A stretch of DNA of 64,000 nt from Paenibacillus silvae (GCF_014639235.1 NZ_BMFU01000004.1:179222-243221), one strand, 5' to 3'. Shown: positions 8,341 through 17,563, counted from the first letter of the stretch. The notes: generated by a model from the sequence alone, not told the origin. Numbers and translations are program-made.

Positions 8341-8361
8341 GGGAGCAAAGAAGGGGAAATC

Positions 8362-8583
8362 ATGGCTAACGATATCCGCGTATGCGAAAAATGTAATCAT
8401 ATTCGATTGAAGTCGATCGTGCCCAAGCTGGAGAAAATGGCGCCAGGCACAGAGATCAAGATCGGTTGTAAATCTTATTGCGGTCCGTGTGCGAAGCGTG
8501 CCTTTGTATTCATTAATGGCCGCTACATCAGTGCTCCTTCGGAAGAAGAGGTACTGGCGAAGGTCGCTAAATTTGTGAAGTAA
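8362..8583 (+). CDS. DUF1450 protein (YuzB-like), cysteine-rich
   Basis: 73 residues beginning MANDIRVCEKCNHI, with a second cluster IGCKSYCGPCAKRAFVFINGRY. Five cysteines in CxxC and CxxxCxxC arrangements fit the small DUF1450 family, perhaps binding metal or Fe-S. AAGGGG precedes the ATG. It is paired with an IscA-like gene, which hints at metal or Fe-S chemistry, but no function is shown. Confidence 0.85.
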   Translation: MANDIRVCEKCNHIRLKSIVPKLEKMAPGTEIKIGCKSYCGPCAKRAFVFINGRYISAPSEEEVLAKVAKFVK

Positions 8584-8665
8584 GTTCTAAATAAGGAATA
8601 TGGCTGGCATGTACTACCCATGCTAATGGGGTAACAGGAACAATGATTCCGAGGAGGAATAACTC

Positions 8666-8947
8666 ATGCCAAAGCGTTATGATTCCAGTTTGCAGGCGGG
8701 TACGACCGTATCTCAGGCGCAAAATGCGGTGAACAAGCTTCACTATGCGGTTTCTCAGGCCATGTCACATCCGACACTGCAGACCATTGTACAGGCGGAG
8801 CAGCGCCTCGCGCATACCGAGCAGGCGATGCGTCAGGCAGAGCTCTCTCTGGGAGGGCAGGGTTTTGAGTTGGCACAGGAAATGTTCATTGAGGAGAAGA
8901 AGAGATTGAATTCTATCCAGAATCAGCACGGGCAAGGGAAAAAATAA
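8666..8947 (+). CDS. Small helical protein of unknown function
   Basis: 93 residues after an excellent GAGGAGGA site. The sequence is glutamine- and alanine-rich and helical (TVSQAQNAVNKLHYAVSQAM, QAEQRLAHTEQAMRQAELSL). It could be coiled-coil, with a basic tail GQGKK. Size and composition recall small Bacillus helical proteins such as DUF2564, but I cannot assign it. It ends before a clear terminator. Confidence 0.7.
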   Translation: MPKRYDSSLQAGTTVSQAQNAVNKLHYAVSQAMSHPTLQTIVQAEQRLAHTEQAMRQAELSLGGQGFELAQEMFIEEKKRLNSIQNQHGQGKK

Positions 8948-8966
8948 ACTGTTTCTGTTACAAGGA

Positions 8967-9000
8967 ACCTGCAGGCTATTGGCCTGCAGGTTTTATTTTA
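8967..9000 (+). terminator. Terminator after small helical protein gene
   Basis: AACCTGCAGGC pairs with GCCTGCAGGTT around a TATT loop, followed by TTATTTTATT. Confidence 0.88.
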
Positions 9001-9078
9001 TTGGGGACACACGCTTAAAATTTTGTCAGAAGGTTAATAGAGCAGAGAGCAGGCAAAAATCAATACGGGAGGTACAGG

Positions 9079-9909
9079 ATGACAAAACATATTACGGATT
9101 GTACAATTCTGAACAACGGAGTGACGATGCCATGGCTTGGAATCGGGACCTATAAGGCAAAGGGCAAGGAAGTTCAGCAGGCGGTAGAAACTGCGTTGGA
9201 GGTTGGCTATCGGAGTATTGATACTGCGTCGGTCTATGGGAATGAGGAGGAAGTGGGACAAGCTATTGCCAGCAGTGGCGTTGCCCGTAACGAGCTCTTT
9301 GTAACAACAAAGCTATGGAATGATGACCAGGGCTTCGATTCTACGCTTCGAGCTTTTGAAGCCAGCCAGAAGGCGCTTGGCCTGAATGTCATTGATTTGT
9401 ATCTGATTCACTGGCCTGGGCGGGATCAGTACAAGGAGACGTGGAGAGCATTTGAACGTTTATATAGTGAAGGAAGTGTGCGTGCTATTGGTGTAAGTAA
9501 TTTTCAGGTGCACCATCTGCGCGATCTGATAGATGAGGGCGGTACGGTGCCTGCAGTGAATCAGGTGGAATTGCATCCGGGTCTGATTCAGCAGGAATTA
9601 CAGGATTTCTGCGGAGAACAGGGGATTCAGCTGGAGGCCTGGAGCCCGATTATGAAAGGCAAGCTGAATCAGGATTCGACACTCAAGGGTCTGGCCCAGA
9701 AGTATGGCAAAACACCAGCTCAAATCATTTTGCGCTGGGACATTCAGAATCAGATTGTGACCATTCCCAAATCGGTAACGCCTGAACGGATACGGGAGAA
9801 TGCAGATATTTTTGATTTTGAGCTGACGCCGGATGAGCTGAGACAGATTGATGCGCTGGATGCAGACAAGCGTACAGGACCACACCCGGATCAGTTATTT
9901 TGGGATTAA
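9079..9909 (+). CDS. Aldo/keto reductase (YvgN/YtbE-like)
   Basis: 276 residues, cytosolic, NADPH-dependent carbonyl reductase family. The catalytic tetrad is visible as D48 and Y53 (YRSIDTASVYGNE), K78 (VTTKLW) and H111 (YLIHWPG). Cofactor-binding IPKS and N-rich segments near 225-245 fit the family. Length and order match 2,5-diketogluconate or methylglyoxal reductase-type enzymes; the physiological substrate cannot be told. GGGAGG precedes the ATG. Single gene facing a bidirectional terminator. Confidence 0.93.
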   Translation: MTKHITDCTILNNGVTMPWLGIGTYKAKGKEVQQAVETALEVGYRSIDTASVYGNEEEVGQAIASSGVARNELFVTTKLWNDDQGFDSTLRAFEASQKALGLNVIDLYLIHWPGRDQYKETWRAFERLYSEGSVRAIGVSNFQVHHLRDLIDEGGTVPAVNQVELHPGLIQQELQDFCGEQGIQLEAWSPIMKGKLNQDSTLKGLAQKYGKTPAQIILRWDIQNQIVTIPKSVTPERIRENADIFDFELTPDELRQIDALDADKRTGPHPDQLFWD

Positions 9910-10076
9910 GGAGCGAAGTTAATTATCCAATATGGATGGACATTGGTGGAGGTTCCGGGCACGAATCGTTCTTTCGATCGCTCTGCTTCTACAGAATCGA
10001 TTTCGTTCCCTCCGCAGCAACGCTTCATCGGAGAGGCCCGTAAAGATTAAACTTCGACAGGTCAGGGGCGGTAACA

Positions 10077-10128
10077 AAAAAAAGCAGCAGGCTCTAGGGT
10101 TTGTTTCCCGGACCTGCTGCTTTTTTTG
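10077..10128. terminator. Bidirectional terminator between converging genes
   Basis: AAAAAAGCAGCAGG pairs with CCTGCTGCTTTTTT around an internal loop. It has T-runs on both strands and serves the aldo/keto reductase and the DsbA-like gene. Confidence 0.85.
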
Positions 10129-10860
10129 TTAGTTAGACGGTTTGTTTGGCGGGATTTCACAGCCCTCGTCTGTGCATACACCGCCATCTGCTGTGGTATC
10201 TGCAGATTCAACGATCGTGAATGGGGAGTGCTCATCCCATGCTTTCTGCAGCGCATTCAGGAACACTTCATCAGGCTGTGCGCCGGAAACGGCAAATTTG
10301 CGATCCAGTACGAAAAACGGGACACCCTGAATCCCGAGCTGTGCACCTTCTGCTTGATCAGCACGAACGTTTTCAGTGAACTCGTCACTGGACAAGACGG
10401 CAGCTGCGGCATCCCGATCCAGTCCCACCTCCTGAGCCAGATCAGCTAATACCTCATGGTCACCTGCGTGTTTTCCTTCAATAAATATGGCCTGGAACAA
10501 GCGTTCACTCAGTTCAAGTGCTTTGCCCTGCGTGTCCGCCCAATGAGTCAAGCGGTGAGCCGCAAAGGAGTTCGTAGGGATCATGGCATCAATGTTGTAT
10601 TCAAGACCAGCAGTGCGGGCGTTGGCATTCATCTGTGCGTTCATTCCCCGAGCCTGCTCCTCGCTGATGTTGTACTTGGAGGAAAGGTACTCTGTGTTCG
10701 TTTTGCCGCTGTTCACTTCCGCGTTGGGATCAAGCTCAAAGCTTTTGAACTGCAGCTTCACTTTATCCCGGTGAGGGAATTGCTGCAGCACATTTTCCAG
10801 ACGGCGTTTGCCAATATAACAGAAAGGGCACATAAAATCGGACCATACTTCAATATTCAT
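10129..10860 (-). CDS. DsbA family (FrnE-like) oxidoreductase
   Basis: 243 residues with start MNIEVWSDFMCPFCYIGKRR. The CPFC redox motif is at residues 11-14, with the thioredoxin-fold cis-Pro loop GIQGVPFFV near 170. The start is taken at the ATG after GGAGG rather than the longer upstream frame, since the family begins at this strand. A CTDEGCEIP tail is typical of this subgroup. No signal peptide, so it is cytosolic. FrnE-like proteins act as disulfide isomerases or polyketide-related oxidoreductases. It lies 79 bases downstream of the deaminase-like gene, possibly co-transcribed. Confidence 0.92.
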   Translation of the reverse strand: MNIEVWSDFMCPFCYIGKRRLENVLQQFPHRDKVKLQFKSFELDPNAEVNSGKTNTEYLSSKYNISEEQARGMNAQMNANARTAGLEYNIDAMIPTNSFAAHRLTHWADTQGKALELSERLFQAIFIEGKHAGDHEVLADLAQEVGLDRDAAAAVLSSDEFTENVRADQAEGAQLGIQGVPFFVLDRKFAVSGAQPDEVFLNALQKAWDEHSPFTIVESADTTADGGVCTDEGCEIPPNKPSN

Positions 10861-10939
10861 TATATTTATAACCTCCATTATGTTCGAAAATGAAACAATT
10901 ATAGTTACAATTATAAAGCGGCTTTCAACATTTCGCAAG

Positions 10940-11371
10940 TTAATCGTGTTTATTGCGATAAGCCTTGGACCAATGATCAGGCTGGAGTTCATTTAGTGTT
11001 TTGAAAATAAGCTGTCCGGCGGGATCGTATACGGCTGCTTTTACTTCCTCACCCCAGAAAAAGAGGCGCTCCTGACAGATACCGCAAGGTGTTAGTACCT
11101 TGAATGCGGAGTGTTCATCATCACGTGCAATGCAGAGGGAGTGAGTAACACGCTCATTTAATTTGTGAGCCTCCAGGTATGCTCCGGTTTCCATACATAG
11201 ATGTACAGCATCATTAATGACTTCCGGTGCCACGCTGATCAGCAATGAACCGGCATCCGTGTATACAGCACCCGCTCCGCCCCATCCCTGGGGATAGCGC
11301 TGCTGAACAAATTCGGCGGCGGCATCAAACAGTTTCTGTTCTATTTCATGTGATTGGATATTGGATGTCAT
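10940..11371 (-). CDS. Cytidine deaminase-like zinc protein
   Basis: 143 residues. Zinc-site residues appear as C59-x-E61 (HLCMETGAY) and C96/C99 (TPCGICQE), the C-x-E plus PCxxC layout of the cytidine/blasticidin deaminase fold. E61 would be the proton shuttle. The substrate may be cytidine or a related base; the CME variant is less usual than the HAE or CAE of textbook enzymes. AAAGGAGAA precedes the ATG. It sits 28 bases downstream of the LTA synthase stop. Confidence 0.82.
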   Translation of the reverse strand: MTSNIQSHEIEQKLFDAAAEFVQQRYPQGWGGAGAVYTDAGSLLISVAPEVINDAVHLCMETGAYLEAHKLNERVTHSLCIARDDEHSAFKVLTPCGICQERLFFWGEEVKAAVYDPAGQLIFKTLNELQPDHWSKAYRNKHD

Positions 11372-11399
11372 GTAGTGATATTCTCCTTTTTGGTGCGTA

Positions 11400-13421
11400 T
11401 TAATGGCTTTCCTCGCGGAACTGTCGAATCAGGTCATAGGTAATCAGGGTGTCGGAAACATGCAGACGTTTCGTGGCTTGATCAAAACCGGCTTTGCAGG
11501 CATTGATATCCGTAGCTTCGTGTGTAGACAGATCATAACAGGTCCCGCTTGTGTAGATGTAATCATCTGAGGGAATGTAGAATACCTTGCCATCCGTGAA
11601 CGAGCCGTTACGCAGAACGACCATGCGTTCCGAGCCATCGTATATGTTGTTCCCCATATGGTAATAGGATTCATCTGATATTCCAAGCAAATGCAGCACT
11701 GACGGTGTAATATCCAGCTGTCCGGCGGGCTGTTCGAACGTGCCTGCTTCCGCTCCGTCCGGTAAATGAACCAGCAGAGGCACTTCATTCATAATCTGGG
11801 CCATATCCAGATCATTCAGCTGGCGTCCGAAAAATTTTTCGTATAAAGGCTTGTCATTGATGGAGTTGTCGTGGTCACCGTAGAACATGAAGATGGTTTT
11901 CTCCCATAATCCGCGATTCTTCAAGTCCTCTACCATACCGCCGAGCGCCGCATCTACGTAATGAACGGACTGCAGATAATTCCCAAACATGGTACCTTGG
12001 AATTCACCCACATCAAGCTGCTGTTTATCCTTGGGAAGAGAGTAAGGATGATGACTGCTTAGCGTGATGAGGAACGAGTAAAAGGGCTCCTGGACCTCGC
12101 TGCTCATTTTCTCTACGGATTGACGAAAAAAGGATACATCCGATAAAGACCAGCCAAGCGGGTCGTCTTCAACAAAATCATTTTTACTGTAAAACTTGTC
12201 GTACTTCATATTCTGATACATTGTATATCGGTTCCAGAAGCTGCTCTCATAGGCGTGAAATGCGTTAGTGCTGTACCCCTGATCCTTCAAAATAGAAGGT
12301 AGCGAGTCATACGTATGATCCGCATAACGGACAAACGCAGATCCCGCCGAAAGAGGATACAGCGAGATGTTGGCACCAAAGTCAGCATCCGATGTTCTGC
12401 CCTGTCCGGTCTGATGATAGAAGTGACTGTAATATTGGCTTTCTTTCATCAATTCATTAAAATGCGGGGTAATCTCCTGACCGCCAATGCTTTGGCCGAT
12501 CATGAAATTCATAAAGGCTTCGCCCTGCACAATAATGACATTGCTTTCTTTATATTTTCCAAACAAGGCCTGACTGTGCTGTGATTCATTTGACTTCTGT
12601 CGATCTGCAAAAAAAGCCTGCACCTGTTCGACATCGGCTGGATCAGCCTCAGAGCCGGAACCGAGATTGTTCTTGACATAAGAATATATATCATAGCCAT
12701 GAAATGCGAGCAGTCCGGTTACATTGTACATGGATACATTCCACCATTGGTTATCAAACAGGCCTTTGGCCCAGGTTTTCCCGGAGTAATAGATGGGTCC
12801 TGCGCCAAGGCTCAGTCCCAATACAAGTGTTATGCTGCCTGCGAGCAGGCGGCGGTGAAGACGTTTCTTGCGAGAAGCAGAGGATGCATATGTTGCAGAA
12901 GAGTTGTCTCTATATCCTCCGTTATAGCTGCTCGTGTACATTCCTGAGTTTTGACTGGAACGACCGCGTTTGCTGAACAGCATGATGACTGCAAATGGAA
13001 TAACGAGCAGAAGGTCGGCAAAAAACCAAACATCACGCGCATAGATCAATGTTGCGATACTATCGCCAAGGGAGTCCACCTGCCGTGCCTGTAACAACAC
13101 CGGGACAGTAAGGAAATCCTGAAAGTAGCGATAATAGACCATATCGGCATAGATTAGAGCGGTGAGAAGCAGGTGAAGGATAGCAAGGGCTGCAATCATG
13201 CCTCTACGCGGCAGCCACCAGACCCAGAATGACAGGAGCAGAATGGATCCGATCGCAATGACTTTATCAAGCAGCCCCATCGTAATGTTGTAGGCGTGCA
13301 GATTATGATGCAGCAGCATCAGTTTAAGCAGAATGAGTATGGTGAAGATGACATATAACGTCAATGGATGACGCAGAAGCCCGCGCGTTCCGGAGCTGCG
13401 CATCGGCCGAGTAACAACCAT
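11400..13421 (-). CDS. LTA synthase family sulfatase-like membrane protein
   Basis: 673 residues after AAGGGGG. Five TM helices fill the first 150 residues, then a low-complexity S/Y/R linker and a second hydrophobic stretch near 193-212. The extracellular sulfatase-fold domain shows VQGEAFMNF (metal ligand E301), GQGRTSDADF (catalytic T343), the FYGDHDNS metal motif, and SSHHPYSLP. This matches LtaS, which polymerises glycerolphosphate from phosphatidylglycerol onto lipoteichoic acid. A promoter lies just upstream. Confidence 0.92.
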   Translation of the reverse strand: MVVTRPMRSSGTRGLLRHPLTLYVIFTILILLKLMLLHHNLHAYNITMGLLDKVIAIGSILLLSFWVWWLPRRGMIAALAILHLLLTALIYADMVYYRYFQDFLTVPVLLQARQVDSLGDSIATLIYARDVWFFADLLLVIPFAVIMLFSKRGRSSQNSGMYTSSYNGGYRDNSSATYASSASRKKRLHRRLLAGSITLVLGLSLGAGPIYYSGKTWAKGLFDNQWWNVSMYNVTGLLAFHGYDIYSYVKNNLGSGSEADPADVEQVQAFFADRQKSNESQHSQALFGKYKESNVIIVQGEAFMNFMIGQSIGGQEITPHFNELMKESQYYSHFYHQTGQGRTSDADFGANISLYPLSAGSAFVRYADHTYDSLPSILKDQGYSTNAFHAYESSFWNRYTMYQNMKYDKFYSKNDFVEDDPLGWSLSDVSFFRQSVEKMSSEVQEPFYSFLITLSSHHPYSLPKDKQQLDVGEFQGTMFGNYLQSVHYVDAALGGMVEDLKNRGLWEKTIFMFYGDHDNSINDKPLYEKFFGRQLNDLDMAQIMNEVPLLVHLPDGAEAGTFEQPAGQLDITPSVLHLLGISDESYYHMGNNIYDGSERMVVLRNGSFTDGKVFYIPSDDYIYTSGTCYDLSTHEATDINACKAGFDQATKRLHVSDTLITYDLIRQFREESH

Positions 13422-13555
13422 GTTATTTCCCCCTTGAGTAGATAGGATAAGTGGATTGAGTAAGTTGATAGGATGATGCCGGGTGAAAATGAAAAAAGAA
13501 AAAGGAAAACTTGCTCGCTTGTTTTGTTAACGCAGTGTAAAACAGGACTTCATAT

Positions 13556-13583
13556 ATTATAGCGTGACCGCCTGGCATTTCAA
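13556..13583 (-). promoter_or_regulatory. Probable promoter of the LTA synthase gene
   Basis: On the minus strand TTGAAA (13583-13578) and TATAAT (13561-13556) are spaced by 16 bases, 135 bases before the start codon. Confidence 0.65.
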
Positions 13584-13621
13584 CTAGGCTTGTCATAACC
13601 GCCGCCTTTTCACGAACAAAG

Positions 13622-13660
13622 CAAAAAACGCCCGGGCCGACAAAGGCCTGAGCGTTTCGA
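13622..13660 (-). terminator. Terminator of the THUMP methyltransferase gene
   Basis: On the minus strand AACGCTCAGGCC pairs with GGCCCGGGCGTT, followed by TTTTGC, directly after the stop at 13674. Confidence 0.8.
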
Positions 13661-13673
13661 CATATAGTTTGTT

Positions 13674-14825
13674 CTAGGCTTGGGTTGTTTTGTTGCGCGG
13701 AGGCAATGGACCCAGGTATTGATAATATTGGGTTTCGATCCGTCCGTTAAACAGCTTGCGGCGCTTGTCCGCTTTGTGTCCGAAGTATTCTTCAAATGCT
13801 TTGGTGGAAGTGATTGCAAAAAATGACCATGTCGGCATTTCCAGATAAGTACGTCCGAGGGAACGGAGCAGCTTCTGTACTTCCTTTTCTTCACTCAAAC
13901 GTTCGCCATAAGGCGGGTTGGTAATAATAACGCCATACTCTCCCTGAGGTCTGGCCCGGTGTGCAGGCAGTACGCTGACTTCAATATCTTTGGCAAAGCC
14001 TGCACTTTTGATTGCGGCCTGCGCAATCTCAATAGCTTCAGGATCAATGTCACTGCCAGCGATCTGAAGTGGAACGTCGTCACGAACGGCATCAAATGCT
14101 TCTTCCCGTGCTTGTTCCCACAGCTCCGCAGGAATGATGTCCCAGTTCTCCGAATTGAAGGTGCGGCGAAGACCTGGTGCGATGTTCCACCCAATCATAG
14201 CTGCTTCAATCAACATAGTACCTGAACCGCAGCATGGATCGTAGAACGGGCGGGACACATTCCAGCGGCTGAGCTGAATTAATGCTGCTGCGAGCGTTTC
14301 TTTCAGCGGAGCTTCTGTAACGAGTTTGCGGTATCCGCGTTTGTGAAGTCCCGGCCCTGTCGTGTCCAGCGTGATGAGCGCGCGATCATTCAGCAGAATG
14401 ACCTCGACGACATAACGTGCACCATTTTCAGGAAACCATTCCGTGTGATGTGTCAGCTTGAGCTTCTCGACAATCGCTTTTTTGACGATACCTTGAGATG
14501 CAGGTACACTGCTCAGCTGGGACTTCTGTGAGCGTCCTTCCACCGGGAATTCACCGTTCGCGGGAATCCATTCTTCCCAAGGCAGTGCTTTGGTACCCTC
14601 AAACAATTCATCGAAGGTGGTTGCAGGGAATTCACCCATATTGACTAATACGCGGTCCGAGCTTCTCAGCCACAGGTTACAGCGGCAAATATCAATGTAG
14701 TCCCCTGTGAAAAATACCCGGCCGTTATCAACCTTGACATCGTCATACCCCAGCTGCTTCAATTCTCGGGCAACAACGGCCTCAAGTCCCATCGCAGAGG
14801 TTGCAATCAATTGCAATCGAGCCAT
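13674..14825 (-). CDS. THUMP domain RNA methyltransferase (RlmL/YpsC-like)
   Basis: 383 residues from MARLQLIATSAMG, chosen because GGAGTT lies 9 bases upstream; the longer frame to 15005 has no site. An N-terminal ferredoxin-like/THUMP region (residues 1-160) is followed by a Rossmann methyltransferase domain. That domain has DPCCGSGTMLIEAAM (SAM motif I), AGSDIDPEAIE and catalytic NPPYGERL. The family methylates guanine N2 in 23S rRNA. Cytosolic, apparently single gene with its own terminator. Confidence 0.93.
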   Translation of the reverse strand: MARLQLIATSAMGLEAVVARELKQLGYDDVKVDNGRVFFTGDYIDICRCNLWLRSSDRVLVNMGEFPATTFDELFEGTKALPWEEWIPANGEFPVEGRSQKSQLSSVPASQGIVKKAIVEKLKLTHHTEWFPENGARYVVEVILLNDRALITLDTTGPGLHKRGYRKLVTEAPLKETLAAALIQLSRWNVSRPFYDPCCGSGTMLIEAAMIGWNIAPGLRRTFNSENWDIIPAELWEQAREEAFDAVRDDVPLQIAGSDIDPEAIEIAQAAIKSAGFAKDIEVSVLPAHRARPQGEYGVIITNPPYGERLSEEKEVQKLLRSLGRTYLEMPTWSFFAITSTKAFEEYFGHKADKRRKLFNGRIETQYYQYLGPLPPRNKTTQA

Positions 14826-15112
14826 GTAATTATTCAACTCCATTTCGCGCCGCAGCGGGCTTACCCTCTGGCAGCGATATAGTAACGGTGCGGCCTTGCC
14901 GCTTTCCGTGAAAAAACTTACAATGAGTAATGCGGTCTGTGCCGCATCCATTTCAATGCAGGTGATGCAGTGTTCATTATTCTGTGTTGGATAACAAACA
15001 TACATTATAAAACATTGGCAACCATATGAAAAGCAGTACCAAGGTATTTATATAAACAACAGTACCGGCGTATTGATATGGAAAGCTGTCCAAGTATCCA
15101 AGGAGGAACTTC

Positions 15113-15748
15113 GTGGTGAATCTGACCCCTGACGAATATGTAAATCAATTATTTCAAGAGGATGAGCTTTTATTAAAAGTAAAAGAAGCCATTCGGGCGA
15201 ATGGCATGCCGGAGGTTTCCGTTGCGGCGGCTTACGGTCGTCTGTTAACCTTCCTGGCCAAAACCTCGAAGGCTGAAGCCGTGCTCGAAATTGGTGTGCT
15301 GGGCGGGTACAGCGGCATCTGCCTGGCTCGCGGATTAAGTGATGGAGGAACCCTGACCTCTCTCGAACTGAAAGAAGAGTACGCAGCGATGGCTCACGGA
15401 CATCTGGAGGAGGGAGGCTTCGGTGACAAGGTGGAGTACCGGATCGGGCCTGCAGCAGACAGTCTGGAGCAATTGGCACAGGAGGGACGCACCTTCGATT
15501 TCTTCTTTATTGATGCAGATAAAGAAAATTATCCGGTGTATCTGGATTACGCGATTCGGCTTGCACGTCCAGGTGCAGTCATTGTAGGGGACAACTGCTT
15601 CCTGCGTGGTCGCACGCTCAACCCGGACAAGCAGGGTCCGGCCGTGCTTGCTGTTCGCCGATTCAACGAGCAGATGGCGAGTGATTCACGTCTTATCACG
15701 ACTATGCTGCCTGACTATGATGGCTTGGCACTCGCTTGGGTGAAGTAG
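15113..15748 (+). CDS. O-methyltransferase (class I SAM-dependent)
   Basis: 211 residues starting GTG after a perfect AAGGAGG; a second GTG follows at once. VLEIGVLGGYSG is the SAM-binding motif I, LTSLELKEEY motif II and FDFFFIDADKENY the metal/substrate motif of the O-methyltransferase family 3 (catechol/caffeoyl-CoA type, also TrmR). The GDNCFLRG segment holds the expected metal-ligand region. The substrate (small molecule or tRNA) is undetermined. Confidence 0.88.
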   Translation: MVNLTPDEYVNQLFQEDELLLKVKEAIRANGMPEVSVAAAYGRLLTFLAKTSKAEAVLEIGVLGGYSGICLARGLSDGGTLTSLELKEEYAAMAHGHLEEGGFGDKVEYRIGPAADSLEQLAQEGRTFDFFFIDADKENYPVYLDYAIRLARPGAVIVGDNCFLRGRTLNPDKQGPAVLAVRRFNEQMASDSRLITTMLPDYDGLALAWVK

Positions 15749-15868
15749 AACGATTGAACTTAGTTAAAGGTTCAATAAAGGTTGAGTGTGCAGGATAAAA
15801 GCTGTCTCACCCCAATAGGGAACGTGACCAGGTAACATGCGTAAAAAGTAAAAAAAAGCAAAAAAACA

Positions 15869-15908
15869 AAAAGCCGAGACGGGATGAATATCTGTCTCGG
15901 CTTTTTTG
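15869..15908. terminator. Bidirectional terminator
   Basis: AAAAGCCGAGAC pairs with GTCTCGGCTTTT with A/T runs on both sides, between the O-methyltransferase and asparaginase genes. Confidence 0.9.
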
Positions 15909-15935
15909 CGTATTCCTAACGATGGTTTAGCTGGC

Positions 15936-17147
15936 TTACACCTGTGGTGTGCCGTAGGTCTCAAACCATTTTTTAATCGTATCAAAATCATCACTGAAGG
16001 AGAGTCCGAGCATCAACAGGATGCGTGCTTGCTGAGGGCTGAGGTTATCCCCGGCAATGATGCCTTTACCGCCGCCATAGACGCTGCCTGAGCCTGTCCG
16101 GGTTGTCGTTACGAAAATAACCCCTTCTTCAATCGCTTTGGTCCGGGCTTGTCCCATGGCTCTGGAGATGCCGCCTGCGCCTGTGCCGGAGGTAACAATG
16201 CCCTTCGCTCCGCTATTGACAAAGCCTTCAATGGCTCCCCCGCCTGCTTCCTGATAAGAGATTGCAATCTCCACCTTGGCAAGATCAGCTTTGTTAATTT
16301 TGCTAAGATCGAATACAGGCTTCGCTGTGCCCTCCGGTTTCATGGCACGTGCAGGAGCGCGATAGATTCGAATGTTTTCTTCATCAATGTAACCGACAGC
16401 GCCTAGCATTGGTGTTTCAAAGGTATCTGTGCGGTAGTCATTTGTCTTGGTTACGCCGCGCGCAAGCTGAATCGTATCATTGAGCATCAGCACGGTGCCA
16501 AAGGATGTGGTCCGGCCGCTGCCTGCAAGTTTGATGGCATTGTACAGGTTGGCTTGGGCATCCGAGCCGATAACCGTCCATGGGCGCATGGAGCCTGTAA
16601 TGACAACAGGCTTGTCACTTTGAACCGTCATATCCAGGAAGTAGGCAATCTCCTCCATCGTATCTGTACCTGTCGTTACAACAACGCTGTCATATTGGGA
16701 CAGTGCCTTATCTACTGTTTGAGACAAGTCGTAGAGGTCGGCCATCGAGTAGGAGCCTGAACCGGAGTTGCCGAATTGCAACGTGCTGACGTCAGCGATT
16801 TTTTGCTTGTCCGGCAAATCTTTGACCATGTCCGCAATGAGCAGTGTGCCTGCCTTGTAATTTTGGAAGCTGGTGGCGTCTTCGGATTGCCCTGCAATCG
16901 TACCACCTGTACCGATAACAAGCACATTAGGGAGAGAAGACTGCTTGGAGGATTCCGGCACAGCCGGGATGGTTGTGTTTCTTGCCGGTGTAGTTGATAC
17001 AGGCTGAACAGCGCCTGTCGTGCCCTTCACTTCTACGGTAGCAGCCTGGGCGGCATGCGTTCCTACAGGGGAGAGGGACAGGGTGAGGGCTGTTAGTGCG
17101 GCGGTGCTCCAAACGGCCCAAGGACGAAGGTAAGATGATTTTTTCAT
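15936..17147 (-). CDS. Secreted type II L-asparaginase
   Basis: 403 residues, hydrolysing asparagine to aspartate and ammonia outside the membrane. The signal peptide (KK, then a hydrophobic core to about 30, cleavage near AQAA) is followed by a proline/threonine linker. The catalytic motifs are IGTGGTIAG (T83) and VTTGTDTMEE (T161, D162). The start at 17147 is taken because AAGGAGCG precedes it. Two perfect nitrogen-regulator boxes and a promoter lie upstream, fitting nitrogen-scavenging control as known for Bacillus ansZ. Confidence 0.94.
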   Translation of the reverse strand: MKKSSYLRPWAVWSTAALTALTLSLSPVGTHAAQAATVEVKGTTGAVQPVSTTPARNTTIPAVPESSKQSSLPNVLVIGTGGTIAGQSEDATSFQNYKAGTLLIADMVKDLPDKQKIADVSTLQFGNSGSGSYSMADLYDLSQTVDKALSQYDSVVVTTGTDTMEEIAYFLDMTVQSDKPVVITGSMRPWTVIGSDAQANLYNAIKLAGSGRTTSFGTVLMLNDTIQLARGVTKTNDYRTDTFETPMLGAVGYIDEENIRIYRAPARAMKPEGTAKPVFDLSKINKADLAKVEIAISYQEAGGGAIEGFVNSGAKGIVTSGTGAGGISRAMGQARTKAIEEGVIFVTTTRTGSGSVYGGGKGIIAGDNLSPQQARILLMLGLSFSDDFDTIKKWFETYGTPQV

Positions 17148-17215
17148 GCTGACACGCTCCTTCAAGTGAAATGTGTGTGAGGTATTCTCTTTTTTTATGT
17201 AAATAGATTGAGATG

Positions 17216-17244
17216 ATCATAGTTTATGTTAAGTAATATGACAA
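17216..17244 (-). promoter_or_regulatory. Probable asparaginase promoter
   Basis: On the minus strand TTGTCA (17244-17239) and TATGAT (17221-17216) are spaced by 17 bases, giving a start near 17209. The -35 and spacer overlap nitrogen box I. Confidence 0.65.
17227..17243. promoter_or_regulatory. GlnR/TnrA-type nitrogen box I
   Basis: TGTTAAGTAATATGACA fits TGTNA-N7-TNACA with no mismatch. It overlaps the -35 element of the asparaginase promoter, a position expected for repression. The motif is known from Bacillus and Paenibacillus; binding here is inferred. Confidence 0.7.
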
Positions 17245-17391
17245 CTTTAAAATTTAATAGAGATAACGATTACATTCAAAGATTTAAGGAGTATATATGT
17301 TATTTTTAAAGGAAAACGGATGGTTTTAATTTTGTGTAAATCTTTTTCAAAAGAGTATAAGCTTCAAAAACACTAGAATTTGAATTTTATA

Positions 17392-17408
17392 TGTAATTAA
17401 ATATGACA
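17392..17408. promoter_or_regulatory. GlnR/TnrA-type nitrogen box II
   Basis: TGTAATTAAATATGACA is a second perfect TGTNA-N7-TNACA match, 165 bases from box I and 156 bases before the P450 start codon. It could act at a distance on asparaginase or on the divergent P450. The rest of this 416-base intergenic region (17148-17563) is AT-rich and holds no gene. Confidence 0.65.
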
Positions 17409-17563
17409 TTTGTCGTATTGTAACAGTATGAGGGTAGTTTGGAGCAGAAGGTGGGCCAGGAGGCTTATTTACGCCACTTTACTGGAATTAGAATCCAGTT
17501 GTGTATATAATGGTATAGAGCATATATGTAAATAAATATATAATATTGATTGGAGGAAACACG

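Noticed and set aside
14826..15005. N-terminal extension of the THUMP methyltransferase
   Set aside because: No ribosome binding site at the outer ATG, while GGAGTT precedes MARLQL, the usual family start.
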